In this document: one piece after another, positions 40,417 through 54,068 of the stretch
Layout of the letters: each line of letters starts with the position of its first letter
How positions within the stretch are numbered: position 1 is the first letter of the stretch
Assembly (NCBI GenBank): GCA_002886105.1
Contig: CP025776.1
Coordinates: 3,844,001-3,908,000, forward strand
Reading direction: 5' to 3'
DNA length: 64,000 nucleotides
Origin: Enterobacter sp. EA-1
Lineage (GTDB): Bacteria > Pseudomonadota > Gammaproteobacteria > Enterobacterales > Enterobacteriaceae
The notes under the pieces: generated by a model
Seen by the model: only the letters and a program-made list of their open reading frames with translations
The model's database searches: none
Told to the model about the DNA's origin: nothing
Made by a program: the position numbers and the translations under genes

Positions 40417-41717
40417 CTAACGTTCCCAGTACGCCTCTTCGAGGCTGTCTTCCCGCTCCGGCAGACCACGCGTTAAGCGCGGTGAATGCTGGTTCAGCAC
40501 CGGTAACTGACACGATTGGCGTATTTACAGACCTGCGCCAGTGACGAATAGGTCAGCCAGTTGTATTTGTGCTTACTGGAGTTGGGAACGTTGGCACGGT
40601 GGTAATTATTGGCGGTGATATCATGCAGCAACGCGGCCAGTGCGCCATCGCCTGCACCGTTGGTATTCATGATTTTTTCCGGGCCGCCCATATAGGGCGC
40701 AATGTGCGAGTAGATACGCAGCGGGTGTTCACAATCTTTGTGGCGCAGCGCGCGGCTGAACTCAAACTGGTTGAACTCGGCAATCGCGCCCGGTAACAAC
40801 GGATGCTGCGTTTTGCGCTTCGCGTCGTCTTCCGTAAAGCCTGCCATATACAAGCCGACAGGCCCGGCGGTGCAAAGCACCAAATCAACCCAATCCAGCG
40901 CTTTATCGGAGGCCAGCAACGGATCGCTCTCGCCCGTCAGGGCATGCCCCTCCTCTTCGTTCATCGCCAGAATTGAGACATTCTCTTTGAGGAAATCGCG
41001 CCACCACTGCGGGTTATCAGCAATCACATATTTGGTACCCAGCGTCAGCACCACCGAACATTATGCTTTTTGGCGTATGCCACCGCCTGCAGGGTTGCCT
41101 CCGGCATCGGCTCACCGGGGGTTACAGCGTACCGTAAGAAGAGAGCACCAGCGCAGAAGCCCCTGCAATCACCTCTTCCGGGATACTGTCGGCACGCAGT
41201 TGATTCATCTGGCCGGGCTTATCGCAAATGTACGCTCGCCGCTGTCGTTAATCAGGGTGAAACAACGGCCAATCGCGCCGTCCACCCCTTGCAGATAGTT
41301 CAGATCGGTACGGCTGGAGGTGTTGCACAGGTAACGATAGGCATAGCTGCCAATCTTCACGTTTTCACACATCACACCAAGCAGTACCGAGCGGTCATCC
41401 GCCAGCACAGAGTAGTTGTGCATGGTATTGCCGATGGTGCCGCCAGCAAACTGGTGGGTGATCAGGTTTTCACGCACCAGTTCCTGATACAGCGCTTCGG
41501 CGACATCATCCGCGATCACCAGCGAATGCCCGGCGCTCAGGCCATAACGCGTAATAAACGCATCATCCACCTTTGCCTCAATATCTACCAGCGTCTGGTC
41601 AATGCCGACTACCCAGCAGGTGCTGACTTCGCTCTCAGGCTGGATTTGCTGCAATAACGGATCGCGGGCGTTGACGGGAAAATAGTGTTTGGATTTACGT
41701 TTACCGGGAAATTTCAT
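40417..41717 (-). CDS. gsk: inosine-guanosine kinase
   Basis: Purine salvage kinase of the PfkB family, 434 residues expected. MKFPGKRKSKHYFPVNARDP starts the protein; STCWVVGIDQTLVDIEAKVD, GGTIGNTMHNYSVLADDRSV and the nucleotide-site motif NTNGAGDGALAALLHD are diagnostic. The tail EEAYWER stops at 40417-40419. Breaks near 41217, 41125, 41057, 40510 and at a few others. aes, which separates gsk from hemH in E. coli, is missing. Confidence 0.95.
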
Positions 41718-41783
41718 GGTTGCGATAAGGGGGATCAACATTCGGGCTGTGAATGGTAGCACACTCCACGGCCCGGCGCGCGA

Positions 41784-42767
<984 letters not shown>

Positions 42768-42831
42768 TTAACGGGTTGATAATTGTAGCCGAAACGCGCG
42801 CAAACGGAACCAATTGCAGTGATTGTTGAAA

Positions 42832-42855
42832 CTCCCCGGCAAGAGAGCCGGGGAG
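42832..42855 (-). terminator. adk terminator
   Basis: CTCCCCGGC and GCCGGGGAG form a 9-bp stem around AAGAGA just downstream of adk on the minus strand, followed there by TTTCAA. Confidence 0.8.
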
Positions 42856-42862
42856 AGAGGCG

Positions 42863-43616
<754 letters not shown>

Positions 43617-43643
43617 TTAATGAGAATGAATGATAGAAATAAA

Positions 43644-43676
43644 GCGTTACCCTCACCGCGCGGATGAGGGTAACGC
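43644..43676 (-). terminator. htpG terminator
   Basis: GCGTTACCCTCA pairs with TGAGGGTAACGC, followed on the minus strand by TTTATTTC. Confidence 0.9.
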
Positions 43677-43682
43677 AGAACC

Positions 43683-45562
43683 TTACGCCATCAACAACGC
43701 ATTTACGCGTTTGATAAACAGGTTCGGATCTTCCAGCGTACCGCGCTCAGCCAGCAGGGACTGATCCAGTAACAGCTCGACCCACTCATTAAACCGCGTC
43801 TCATCCTCGGGTATCCGCCGCACGTTTCACCAGCGGATGATCCGGGTTCAGTTCAAAGATGTATTTCACTTCCGGCGCGCTCTGGCCCGCAGCGGCGAAG
43901 AGTTTCGCCATCTGGGTGCTCATTTCATCCGCGTCGGTAACGACAACCGCAGGCGTGTCGGTCAGACGATGCGTCAGACGCACCTCTTTGACGCGCTCGC
44001 CCAACAGCGTTTTCACACGCTCAACGAATGGCTCCAGCGCTTTTTCGGCTTCTTTGGCGTTGTCATCCACTTCATCCGCCAGTTTTTCCAGCGACGCATC
44101 GGCTTTCGCCACGGACTGGAATGCCTTACCGTCAAACTCGGTCAGGTAGCTCATCATCCACTCATCGATGCGATCGGAAAGCAGCAGTACTTCGATGCCT
44201 TTCTTACGCAGCAACTCCAGATGCGGGCTGCTCTTCGCCGCGGCATAGCTGTCGGCGGTGATAAAGTAAATTTTCTCCTGCCCTTCTTTCATGCGCGACA
44301 CGTACTCTTCCAGCGACACGGTTTGCGCTGAAGAGTCGGTGTGCGTAGACGCAAAACGCAGCAGTTTGGCAATCGCTTCAATATTGCCGCTGTCTTCGCC
44401 TGCACCCTCTTTCAGCACCAGACCGAATTGCTGCCAGAAGGTTTGGTATTTTTCCGCGTCATCTTTCGCCAGCTTATCCAGCATTTGCAGAACGCGTTTG
44501 GTCAACGCTGAACGCAGATTGCGGGTCACGCTGCTGTCCTGCAGAATTTCACGGGAGACGTTAAGCGGCAGGTCGTTGGAATCAATCAGACCGCGCACGA
44601 AGCGCAGATAGTTCGGCATAAACTGTTCGGCGTCGTCCATGATAAAATACGCGCTGCACATACAGTTTCAGACCATGTTTATGATCGCGGTTCCACATAT
44701 CCCACGGTGCCTGCGACGGGATGTACAACAGGCTGGTGTACTCCTGCTTCCCTTCCACGCGATTGTGGCTCCGAGGGTCAGCGGGTCAGTAAAGTCGTGA
44801 GCGATATGCTTGTAGAACTCGTTGTACTCGTCGTCTTTGATTTCAGACTTGTTGCGCGTCCACAGCGCCTGCGCTTTGTTGATCTTTTCCCAGCTAACGA
44901 CGGTTTCGCCGTCTTTCTCTTCCTGTTTTTCGATCTCTACCGGCAGCGCAATGTGGTCGGAATATTTGCTGATGATGGAGCGTACGCGCCAGTCATTGAG
45001 GAAATCATCTTCCCCTTCACGCAGATGCAGGGTGATTTCGGTACCGCGGTCGGCTTTGGTGATATCGGCAACGGTGTATTCCCCCCTCGCCTGCGGATTC
45101 CCAGAACACGCCGCTTTCTGCGCTCTCGCCTGCCGCGCGGGTACGCACGGTAACTTTATCGGCGACGATAAAGGCGGAGTAGAACCCCACACCAAACTGA
45201 CCAATTAACTGGCTGTCTTTTGCCGGGTCGGAACCCATAGATTCAAGGAACGCTTTGGTGCCGGATTTGGCGATAGTCCCCAGATGGTCAATCACTTCAT
45301 CACGGGTCATCCCGATGCCGTTATCGGCAATCGTCAACGTACGTTTTTCTTTATCGAAAGAGACACGCACGCGCAGCTCGCCATCGCCTTCATACAGTGA
45401 CGCATTGGACAGCGCGCGGAAACGCAGTTTATCCGCCGCATCGGAGGCGTTGGAGATAAGCTCACGCAGGAAGATCTCTTTGTTCGAATAGAGAGAATGA
45501 ATCATCAGGTGCAGAAGCTGTTTTACTTCTGACTGAAAACCACGGGTTTCTTGTCCTTTCAT
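43683..45562 (-). CDS. htpG: Hsp90 chaperone HtpG
   Basis: 624 residues expected. [37 protein letters not shown], the ATP-lid [20 protein letters not shown] and [19 protein letters not shown] are GHKL-ATPase motifs; the middle domain has [15 protein letters not shown]-like sequence. Frameshifts: an extra G near 45080, CCGAGGG at 44772 (expected CCAGG), an extra A near 44646, CCTCGG at 43806 (expected CCTGG). A heat-shock promoter lies upstream. Stop at 43683-43685. Confidence 0.97.
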
Positions 45563-45615
45563 TGGGAAAACCTCAACAATGCCATTTACAAGGTAAAAAA
45601 AATGCGTTGAGGGAG

Positions 45616-45644
45616 AAGTGGGGACAGGCGTAACGCTTTTCAAG
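45616..45644 (-). promoter_or_regulatory. sigma-32 heat-shock promoter of htpG
   Basis: On the minus strand CTTGAAA, a 14-bp gap, then CCCCACTT match the RpoH consensus (CTTGAA ... CCCCAT-T), 54-82 bp before the htpG start and just after the recR stop. Confidence 0.85.
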
Positions 45645-45673
45645 CGGAGGCAAAAATTTCTGCCTCCGTTTGG

Positions 45674-46277
45674 TTAAAAACGAATCTTGTGGCGACCGGC
45701 CAGCGAGTGCGACAGCGTGGTGCCATCTACCATCTCCAGCTCACCGCCTACCGGCACGCCATGAGCGATGCGGCTGGCTTCGACCTCATATTGCGCGCAC
45801 AGCTCCGCAATATAGTTGGCGGTTGCCTCCCCTTCCACCGTTGGGTTGGTGGCGAGGATCACTTCGGATCTTTTCCGATGCCGGGGCGCTGTTCGAGTCT
45901 GTCGAGCCCGATGTCATCAGGCCCGATGCCGTCCAGCGGCGACAGATGCCCCATCAGCACAAAGTAGCGACCGGAAAACTGCCCGGTCTGCTCAATGGCG
46001 TAGATATCAGCCGGGCTTTCCACCACGCAGATTTGACCGTTTTCCGGCGGCGGGGATTACTGCAAATGTTGCAGACATCCTGCTCGGTAAAGGTACGGCA
46101 ATCAGCGCAATGGCCGATTTCCGACATTGCCCGGGTGAGCGCCTGCGCCAGACGCATACCGCCGCTGCGATCCCGCTGCAGCAGCGTAAATGCCATACGC
46201 TGCGCCGACTTCGGGCCAACGCCCGGCAGGCAGCGCAACGCTTCCATAAGCTGCGTTAACAGCGGACTGGTCTGCAT
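45674..46277 (-). CDS. recR: recombination mediator RecR
   Basis: About 201 residues, acts with RecF/RecO to load RecA on gapped DNA. N-terminal helix-hairpin-helix [17 protein letters not shown], a C4 zinc finger (CADCRTF, CNICSN), Toprim domain ([35 protein letters not shown]). Breaks near 46048, 45935, 45892 (CCCCGG, expected CCTGG) and 45871. The ATG shares a base with the ybaB stop (TGATG), implying coupling in dnaX-ybaB-recR. Confidence 0.95.
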
Positions 46278-46607
46278 CAGAACGGCATCTTAAAGCCCCG
46301 GCGGCAGAGACATACCGGAAGAGACAGAAGCCATCTTCTCTTTCTGCGTTTCTTCAATACGGCGAGCAGCATCGTTAAATGCAGCGGCAACGAGATCTTC
46401 CAGCATCTCTTTGTCGTCTTCGAGCAGGCTCGGATCGATCTCCACGCGGCGGCAGTTATGCGCACCATTGATGGTCACTTTCACCAGACCCGCGCCGGAT
46501 TCGCCAGTCACTTCCAGTTGCGCGATCTCTTCCTGCACTTTCTGCATTTTTTCTTGCATCTGCTGGGCCTGTTTCATCAGGTTGCCCAGACCGCCTTTTC
46601 CAAACAT
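46277..46607 (-). CDS. ybaB: nucleoid-associated protein YbaB/EbfC
   Basis: 109-residue DNA-binding dimer. [20 protein letters not shown] and [20 protein letters not shown] are family motifs. CCGGGG at 46300 (expected CCAGG) truncates the plain frame; the corrected tail PPGFKMPF stops at 46277-46279, overlapping the recR start. Confidence 0.96.
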
Positions 46608-46688
46608 AGGCTTCTCTCTTTATCTGTGGTGACTAACCAGAGTGATAAGTCACATTCAGGGTTGAAAACGGGTCGCCGGAGCTGCCCG

Positions 46689-48603
46689 TCAAAGGGGACG
46701 AATACTCTCTTCATCCAGATCCGCATCGAAAAAAGCGCTGCAGCGTCTGGATATTGTTATCCGCAATAATCGACTCACGCGCCTGCGCAAGTTTCTCCTC
46801 ATAAATCGCCTGACGCCATTCCAGCGGTGTACGCACCGCCGGATTATCATCTTCAATGATAGTCAGTTCAATCGCCGAACCGCGTAATTCGCTCAGCGCA
46901 TCGCTGAGCGCCTTCATGCGCCTTGCGAATTAAGGTGACGCTGTGAACTGCGCAGATGCAGACACAGACGCTCGCCGTCTTGTTCTCTCCAGGGCATTAA
47001 GCGCTACCTGCTCGACCAGTTTTGGCAGTTTAAGCTGGCTGACCTCGCAGGCCCGGCATCGCGTTCAATGGCTTCTTCCGCCAGTTTCTTCGCCAGCTCC
47101 GGCGTTTTTTCATGCTCCAGCGCTTTTTCAGCGCCTTCGGTGGCAACGACTTCTTTGACCTCTTCAACGACGGTTGTGGCCTTCCAGCGATAGGCCTCTT
47201 TTTCGCAGGCGTCTGTTCGAGCGCCGACGGCGCCAGGCGTGACTGCGCGCGCTCGGTCACCGACGCCAGTCGTTCCAGCGCGGCATTATTCACCGGCCGC
47301 GCGCGGGAAGCGGCTGCCGGTTCACTCTTTTTGCTTTGTCGGCTCCCTGCGCTCGCTGCAACTGCCTGCGCGCCGCCAGCACTGGCTGGTAGCATCCGGC
47401 ATCGGCGCATCATTTTGCGGCGGGGTCGGAGGCGCTGCGGAGCGACCTGCTGCGGCGTCATCACCGCAGTGGGGGCGAAAGCGTGTTGCACAGCTTCAGG
47501 CGCTGGCAACGGCGTGCGCGGATGGAACGCCAACGCGCGCAACAGCGTCATCTCGACGCCCATCCGGCGATCCGGCGCATAAGGCAGCTCTTTGCGACCA
47601 ATCAATAACGTCTGGTAATAGAGTTGTACATCCGTTGGTGGCACCGTGCGGGCCAGCTCACGCACGCGATGTTCAACGGGCGCCATGTCGCTGCCCAGCG
47701 CCGAAGGCGTCAACTGAACCATCGCAATGCGGTGCATCAGCGTTTGCATTTCCAGCAGCAGCGCTTCCCATTCGACACCGCGGGAGGCCGCCTCATTCAC
47801 CAGCGCCATCACGCGTTCGCCATTGGCGGCGACCACCGCTTCAATCCAGCGACAACGCCTGATCATCGTTCAGCGTGCCCAGCATGGTGCTGACCACCGC
47901 CGCAGAGAGTTTACCGTCGCCGCTGGCGATCGCCTGATCGGTCAGACTAAGCGCATCACGCAGGCTGCCGTCTGCGGCACGCGCCAGCAGTTGCAACGCA
48001 CGCAACTCATGCTCAATCTTCTCTTCATCAAGAATATGTTCAAGCTGGCTGCGGATCTGATCGACATCCAGCGCCTTAAGATGGAACTGCAGGCAGCGGG
48101 AAAGAATGGTGACCGGCAGTTTTTGCGGATCGGTCGTTGCCAGCAGGAATTTGACGTGCTCAGGAGGCTCTTCAAGCGTCTTCAACAGCGCATTAAAGCT
48201 GTGGCGCGAGAGCATGTGCACTTCGTCAATCAGATAGACTTTGAAACGACCGCGCGCCGGTGCGTACTGCACGTTATCCAGCAGGTCGCGCGTGTCTTCA
48301 ACTTTGGTGCGTGACGCGGCGTCGATTTCAATTAAATCAACAAAGCGCCCTTGTTCGATTTCACGGCAGTTATCACAGACGCCGCAAGGCGTTGCGGTGA
48401 CGCCGGTTTCGCAGTTCAGCCCCTTCGCCAGCAAGCGGGCAATAGAGGTTTTCCCGACGCCCCGGGTGCCGGAAAACAGGTACGCATGATGTATGCGCCC
48501 TGAAGATAGGCCGTTCGCCAGTGCCGTCAGCACATGCTCCTGACCGACGACGTCAGCAAAAAGTTTGTGGTCGCCATTTTCGGGCTAAGACCTGATAACT
48601 CAT
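46689..48603 (-). CDS. dnaX: DNA polymerase III tau/gamma subunits
   Basis: Essential clamp-loader subunit, about 640 residues as tau. AAA+ motifs: FSGTRGVGKTSIARLLAKGL (Walker A), the zinc site CGVCDNCREIEQG, VYLIDEVHMLSRHSFNALLK (Walker B) and the sensor TTDPQKLPVTILSRC. C-terminal tau domain reads SQLSLPKLVEQVALNALE-like and EEKLAQARESIIADNNIQTL. Start ATG 48603 (MSYQVLARKWRPQ) with an extra T soon after. Other breaks near 47860, 47465, 47388 (CCAG for CCAGG), 47330, 47200, 46987 and 46918. gamma arises by frameshifting at 47328-47332. Confidence 0.97.
47290..47345 (-). promoter_or_regulatory. dnaX programmed -1 frameshift element
   Basis: On the minus strand: an internal Shine-Dalgarno-like AGGGAG, the A-rich slippery run after GC (47328-47332), GAGTGA with the gamma stop TGA in the -1 frame, and a hairpin ACCGGCAGCCGC...GCGCGCGGCCGGT. 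All parts match the E. coli dnaX element. The run shows five As where the slippery A AAA AAG needs six; the surrounding frames also require six, so one A is missing from the sequence. Confidence 0.85.
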
Positions 48604-48724
48604 TGGCAGGCTCTGAAACGCTGGAAGGTGGATTTACGAAGGGATAATGCTAACACAGCATATGCTGTTAATACACTTCATCCCTCAGGCGCAAGCCCGA
48701 AGGATGAATGCGCGGGCAGAAGAA

Positions 48725-49275
48725 TCAATGCCCGGGAACGGCACCGAGGCTGTAGGAGGTAACGCCTTGTTTTTCCAGACGCTGCTCGCCGCCAAGGTCG
48801 AACAAATTGATAATAAACGCCGCATCGGTCACTTCACCGCCCAGACGACGGATCAGTTTCACGGTGGCTTCAATGGTGCCGCCTGTCGCCAGCAGATCGT
48901 CCACCACCAGCACTTTATCGCCGGCCTGAATGGCGTCTACATGGATCTCTAACTGGTCAGTACCGTACTCAAGTTCATAGCTTTCGGCGATGGTTTCGCG
49001 CGGCAGTTTACGCGGTTTACGCACCGGTACGAAACCGACGCCCAGCCCCAGCGCAACCGGTGCGCCAAACAGAAAACCACGTGCTTCGGTCCCTACTACT
49101 TTGGTGATCCCGGCGTTTTTATAACGTTCAACCAGCAATTCAATGCTGAGAGCATACGCTTTCGGGTCTTCCAGCAAACTGGTGACATCACGGAACAGGA
49201 TGCCCGGCTTCGGGTAATCCTGAATGCTTTTGATGCTGTCTTTAAGAATTCAAGCTGCTGCGCAGTCGCTGTCAT
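48725..49275 (-). CDS. apt: adenine phosphoribosyltransferase
   Basis: 183-residue purine salvage enzyme. [12 protein letters not shown] start at 49275; [37 protein letters not shown] and the PRPP motif [16 protein letters not shown]. Breaks: near 49250, 49215, and CCGAGG at 48754 (expected CCAGG), which masks the SLVPFPGH tail. CGCGG at 49010 substitutes Arg for Gly at another CCWGG site. Stop at 48725-48727. Confidence 0.96.
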
Positions 49276-49437
49276 GGATATTTGCCTGATAGAAACGGTG
49301 TTACTCACGGTACGCGCTTTTAAGGTTTCATGTAACCACTGATTAACATTTAACCAGCCGCACCCGTGCTCGAAAACGCTCGAATTTACTGGCTGAGCGC
49401 GACAATTGCAACTGCCTTCGCTGCGCTTTACGGTTTT

Positions 49438-49806
49438 TGTTGCTTTGTATCAATCACCGGGATACGCCACATAAAAACGAGCAAGCAGGCCGGGGATAAC
49501 CAGCAGCAGAATGCGCACCCACATCATCTTCACTAAGTATAATGAAACGGCGAACGTCAGCAGAATAATAACGACAGCGCGCGGCTTTGCGCCGGGCGGC
49601 ATTGCGCGGTATTGCTGCCAGTGGCGCAAATAGCCGCCAAACCAGGAGCGGTAGAGCAGCCAGTGGTGAAAACGCGGCGACGAACGCGCGAAACACCACG
49701 CCGCCAACAGGATAAACGGCGTCGTCGGCAACAGGGGCAGCACCACGCCAAGCGTACCAAGCGCTACCGCCAACCAGCCAATGATGATTAAAATAGTACG
49801 TTGCAT
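49438..49806 (-). CDS. ybaN: inner-membrane DUF454 protein YbaN
   Basis: About 122 residues with several hydrophobic helices: MQRTILIIIGWLAVALGTLG, VVLPLLPTTPFILLAAWCFA, ARSSPRFHHWLLYRSWFGGY. The ATG at 49806 is preferred over an in-frame ATG at 49824, matching the E. coli start. An extra C near 49494 hides the FMWRIPVIDTKQQ tail; corrected stop TAA at 49438-49440. Divergent from priC. Confidence 0.9.
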
Positions 49807-49873
49807 AATGCGAATCGTTATCAAGATGAACGGCTAATGTAGCACAGGAAGAGCTATTTACAGGGGAAGATCA

Positions 49874-50397
49874 ATGAAAAGCGCCGCGCTTTTACAGACG
49901 CTGGAACAGCAGCTGGCAGTGCTGCGCCAGCAGGCTGCTGGCGCAGCATGCGACCGTAAGTCCACGCTTCGATCGGCATCTTTTCCATACCCGCAGTACG
50001 CAAATGCAGGCTTATATGGATGAAATTGCGGACAATCTGCTGGCATTGCGCCATGCCGTTGACAGCAACAGCCTTGCCCAGTCGTCTGGCTGGCGGAACA
50101 TCTGACTGCGCAAATCGCCGCCTTAACCCGCGAGAGCGCTGTCTGGTCGCTGCGTGAATGGGATCATGCTTCTCCCGCGGTGGCGCGCTGGCAGCGTAAG
50201 CGCTTACAGCATCAGGACTATGAACGTCGGTTATTGGAGAATGCAGCAGCAGCGCGAACAGCGGTTGAGCCAGGGCGACAACCTTGGTCGAGCAGCAACA
50301 GTTGCATAAAGAAGTGGCCGCGTTAGCCGCAAGGCTCGCCCGCTGCCGCAGCGCTCTGGATAAAATTGAGCGTGTACTGGCGCAGTTAACCCGTTAA
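49874..50397 (+). CDS. priC: primosomal replication protein PriC
   Basis: About 175 residues, helps restart stalled forks by loading DnaB. Segments [79 protein letters not shown] and [20 protein letters not shown] fit PriC once about five one-base breaks (near 49937, 49968, 50085, 50242 and 50283) are bridged. No long single frame exists, so it is easily missed. Stop TAA at 50395-50397; ybaM follows 13 bp on. Confidence 0.88.
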
Positions 50398-50410
50398 TCA
50401 AGGAGTAAGT

Positions 50411-50556
50411 ATGTCACTGGAAAATGCCCCGGATGAAGTCAAACTGGCCGTCGATTTGATTATGTTGCTTGAACAGCATGAGATGGCGCCGGAACTGGTG
50501 TTAAAAGCGCTGGAGATTGTGAAGCGGGATTTTGAGAAGAAGCTGGAATCTGTTAG
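50411..50556 (+). CDS. ybaM: small conserved protein YbaM
   Basis: About 48 residues: [37 protein letters not shown]. The E. coli homologue has 53. In the plain frame no stop occurs until far into mscK; a single missing T in GTTAG at 50552-50556 would restore GTT TAG, just before a terminator palindrome. The end is therefore inferred. Confidence 0.8.
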
Positions 50557-50557
50557 G

Positions 50558-50580
50558 CCCTCTCCCGTGACGGGAGAGGG
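50558..50580. terminator. perfect palindrome between ybaM and mscK
   Basis: CCCTCTCCCGT and ACGGGAGAGGG are perfect inverted repeats with a one-base centre, between two convergent genes. Likely shared terminator or REP-type element; a related GC palindrome lies at 5911. Confidence 0.7.
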
Positions 50581-50589
50581 TCGAGGAAA

Positions 50590-53500
50590 TTACGCCGGTG
50601 TACTGGCGTCGGATCATCCCCTTTCAGATCGCGTTTCACTTCAGTCAGCTCATCACCTTTTGCATTACGCAGGTGCACTTCAAGCTGATTAAAGGCGATA
50701 TCAATGTTGTTCTCACGGCACAGTCGGTCGATGGTACGGTTGAGCTCATCCACCGTGTAGCTGCGATCGCGCAGTTCACGAACATACAAACGCAGTTCAT
50801 GATCCAGCGTGCTCGGGCCGAAAGTGGTAAAGAACACCGACGGCTCCGGATCGTGCATCACTTTCGGGTGATCCATCGCCGCCTTCAACAGGACTTTTTC
50901 ACTTTATCCAGATCGGAGCCGTACGCCACACCGATGCGAACCACCACACGGGTAATGGTATCGGACAGCGACCAGTTGATCAGACGCTCCGTAACGAAGG
51001 CTTTGTTCGGGATGATCACCTCTTTACGATCAAAGTCGGTGATAGTGGTGGCGCGAATACGAATTTTACTGACGGTCCCGGAGAAGGTGCCAATGGTCAC
51101 CGTATCGCCAATGCGCACCGGGCGTTCGAACAGAATAATCAGGCCGGAAACAAAGTTACCGAAGATTTCCTGTAAGCCGAAGCCCAGACCTACGGATAAC
51201 GCCGCCGCCAGCCATTGCAGTTTGTCCCACGATACCCCCTAACGAGCCGAACACCGTGACGGCGCCGACCGCGATAATGGCGTAATTGAGGATGGTGGTC
51301 ACCGCATACGATGAACCCTGTCGCATATTCAGCCGCGAGAGGATCAACACCTCCAGCAAACCCGGTAAGTTGCGGATCAGCGCCCACGCCACGATAAAGA
51401 CAATCACCGCAAACAGCAGGCTGCCCAGCGTGACGCTTTTCATGACTGCCGCGCCCGCTTCCGTACCGTTGTAGTGCCACAAAGTAATGCTGTCGAGATA
51501 CGCAAACACCGAGATCAAATCAGACCAGATGGCCCAGAACACCACGCCAAACAGCGCAACCATCACCAGCATGGTGATACGCAATGTCTGCTGGTTCACC
51601 TGCTCCAGCGCGATGGTCGGTTCTTCCTGCGGCTCAGCGCCTTCCGCCCCCTCTTTCACCATGTTCTGGCGACGCGCCAGCGCGCGGCGATAAGCAATAC
51701 GACGGGCAGCAACGCTCAAACCACGCAATACCGTCTGGTAGAGCAGGTTCCAGATAATCACCAGATAGACCGTTTCGATCCAGCGACCGGCAAGACGCAG
51801 CGTGGTGTAAAAGTAGCCCGTTGCGGTCAGCACCATTAACGCTATGGGTACAATCGCCAGCACGGTCACCGTCACCGGTGGCGTATGCTGTGGGACTCTT
51901 TGTCGCGCCAGCTTTCGCGGAACATCGGCCAGACCAGCGCGGTGATCAGTAACAGGTTAAGCAGGATGACAAACTGCCCGGCAACGTCATCCATCAGATG
52001 CAGAGGAGAGAGCTCCGACACCACCGACCAGAAATGCAGCGGCAACAGCGCCGTGCTGATGCGCACAATCTGCCGACGCCAGTGGCTGGTAAGCTGCTCA
52101 GGCATATTGAAGTGGCTGACGGCCACGCCATTCTTTCCAGTACTTTCCAGCACAGGCCAAACACCAGCCAGAACAGCGCCAGTTTTTTACTGAAAGCCCA
52201 CAACAGCTCGCTGATATTAAGCTGCATGGTGAGCAGGATCAGCCCGATCGCCAGAATCAACAAACAGACCGGCATCGCGCGAATCAGATCGATCAGAATC
52301 GCTTTCGGGGTATGGAGCTGGCTGTCATTGCGTAACTGACCAACCTGATCCGCCAGTTTCGCCCTCGGGTACCCTTTTAGCCAGTTCAAACGCCAGCGAA
52401 TAAGACCGGCAACCAACAACAGCGGTAAACCGGCCGAGGAAGGCAATCGCCACCGCAGGCCAGGGCTTTCTCCCAGTTAACGGTGATCTTCGCGGATTTT
52501 ATCTGATCGTGCAGCGCCTGTGGGAAGGCTTTAAACCAGTCCCAGTCCATGGGCTTATTGCTGTTTACCCAGAAGATCTGCTGGGTCAGGATATCCTGCA
52601 AGCTGTTGGGAAACGCTCATCAACTGTTGCTGGTTAACCTGCAGGTTAATGGCCATCATCAGTTGATTGCCGAGCTGCTTGTTCAGTTGATCCAGCAGCT
52701 CGCGGCGCATATCCACCACTTGCAGGAGCGCATCGTGCACTTCATCGTTGACGTCGCTCTGATGGCCTTCCTCCAGTTTGGCGACGAAGGCATCGCTCTG
52801 GAACAGGGCATCACGCTGTTGGTTGACATCGAACTGCTCAATACGCAGATCCGCAATGCGGTTAGTCATATCTTTCAGCTCGTCCGCCGACGGCAGCGTC
52901 TGCTGTTGCTGATACAAAATGCGTGACAGCAGCAAGCTGCCCTTCAGCACCGCAATTTGCTCTTTGATATTGCGTTCAGACTGCAGCGCGCGATCCAGCC
53001 AGTTTTTCACTTTGATATTTTGCTGGACCAGCGAGTTGCCGTTCTCTGTTGCGGTGATCAGCTTCTGGCTCAACTGATGGTTGATCTCCAGTTCTTGCTT
53101 CACCAATGGATTCTCTTGAATACGCGCGGTTTCATCCGGCGTTACTGCTTGTTGCGCGGTTTTTTCCGTCAGAGTCAGACGTTTGTTATTTACCGCCTCC
53201 TGCAACAACTGCAACTGATGCTCAAGACGGTTACCGTTCGCGGTAACATAGTCGCGCTGTTTTTGCAGCGTATCCTGCAGTGTGGTGTTGCCTTCGAGGC
53301 TTTTACGCAGTTGTTCAATTTGCGCATTCAATAACGCCTGCTGCACCTGCAACAGCGCCTGTTGCGTGGGTCGCAATGCCCCTCGCCTGCCGACGTGCCG
53401 TTCAAGCGGTTGCGGATTTGCTGCAACTGCTGCGACGCGTTGTACATGGCGTTTTGCACGCGTTCCGGCTGCGTCTGCAGCGACACCAGTTGGCTGTTAT

Positions 53501-53942
53501 AGGTGGATAGATCGTTCTGTGCGGTTTGCAAATCTTCAAAGCAATTGCGACATGCGGGATTCAAGCTGGCGCAAAGAGAGCGTCGCCAGCGTCTTACGCG
53601 TTTCGTCGTCATTGTCTTTATCGCCCAGCGCATTCAGCGCATCCGTCGCCTGACGCATTTTGTCCGGCGCCTGCGCGACTTTCTGCTTCCAGCAATGGCT
53701 TCACCCGGTCAATTTTATCGAGGGCATCCAGCGTCTCGGTCAGATCCTGAATGACCCGTTTGTCCTGCGCCGAGTGATCTTTTGCTTATTCAGTGCGTTG
53801 AGCTGATTTTGCACATCGGTGCGGGAAGGTAAGTCGTTACTTGTCTCCGCCCAGCAACATTGCCCAGCAGGCTTGCGATGACAAGAAACAACGCGGCAGC
53901 AAAAGCTGCAAACGTATTACGCGTGCGATTGTTGTGCGACAT
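50590..53942 (-). CDS. mscK: potassium-dependent mechanosensitive channel MscK
   Basis: About 1118 residues, also called KefA. A signal-like N-terminus is followed by a long periplasmic coiled coil ([40 protein letters not shown]), about ten helices, and the MscS domain ([20 protein letters not shown] after correction; [40 protein letters not shown]). About fifteen single-base breaks; examples near 53845, 53775, 53690, 53545, 53385, 52612, 52465, 52430, 52370, 52130, 51885, 51238 and 50893. The exact 3' end is uncertain: the family tail GDDPTP-x-x is followed by TAA at 50590-50592 only if one base is wrong at 50598. Confidence 0.94.
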
Positions 53943-54068
53943 AATTTGCGTGATCGGTTTCTGTACGGGAAAGGTGGTCGGGATGACCACGCGCGAAGAA
54001 TATCACGCAGTCAGACAACAACCTAGAACAGTGAGAAGCCTCCGGAAAAATCCCCGGCGGCTTAGCAT

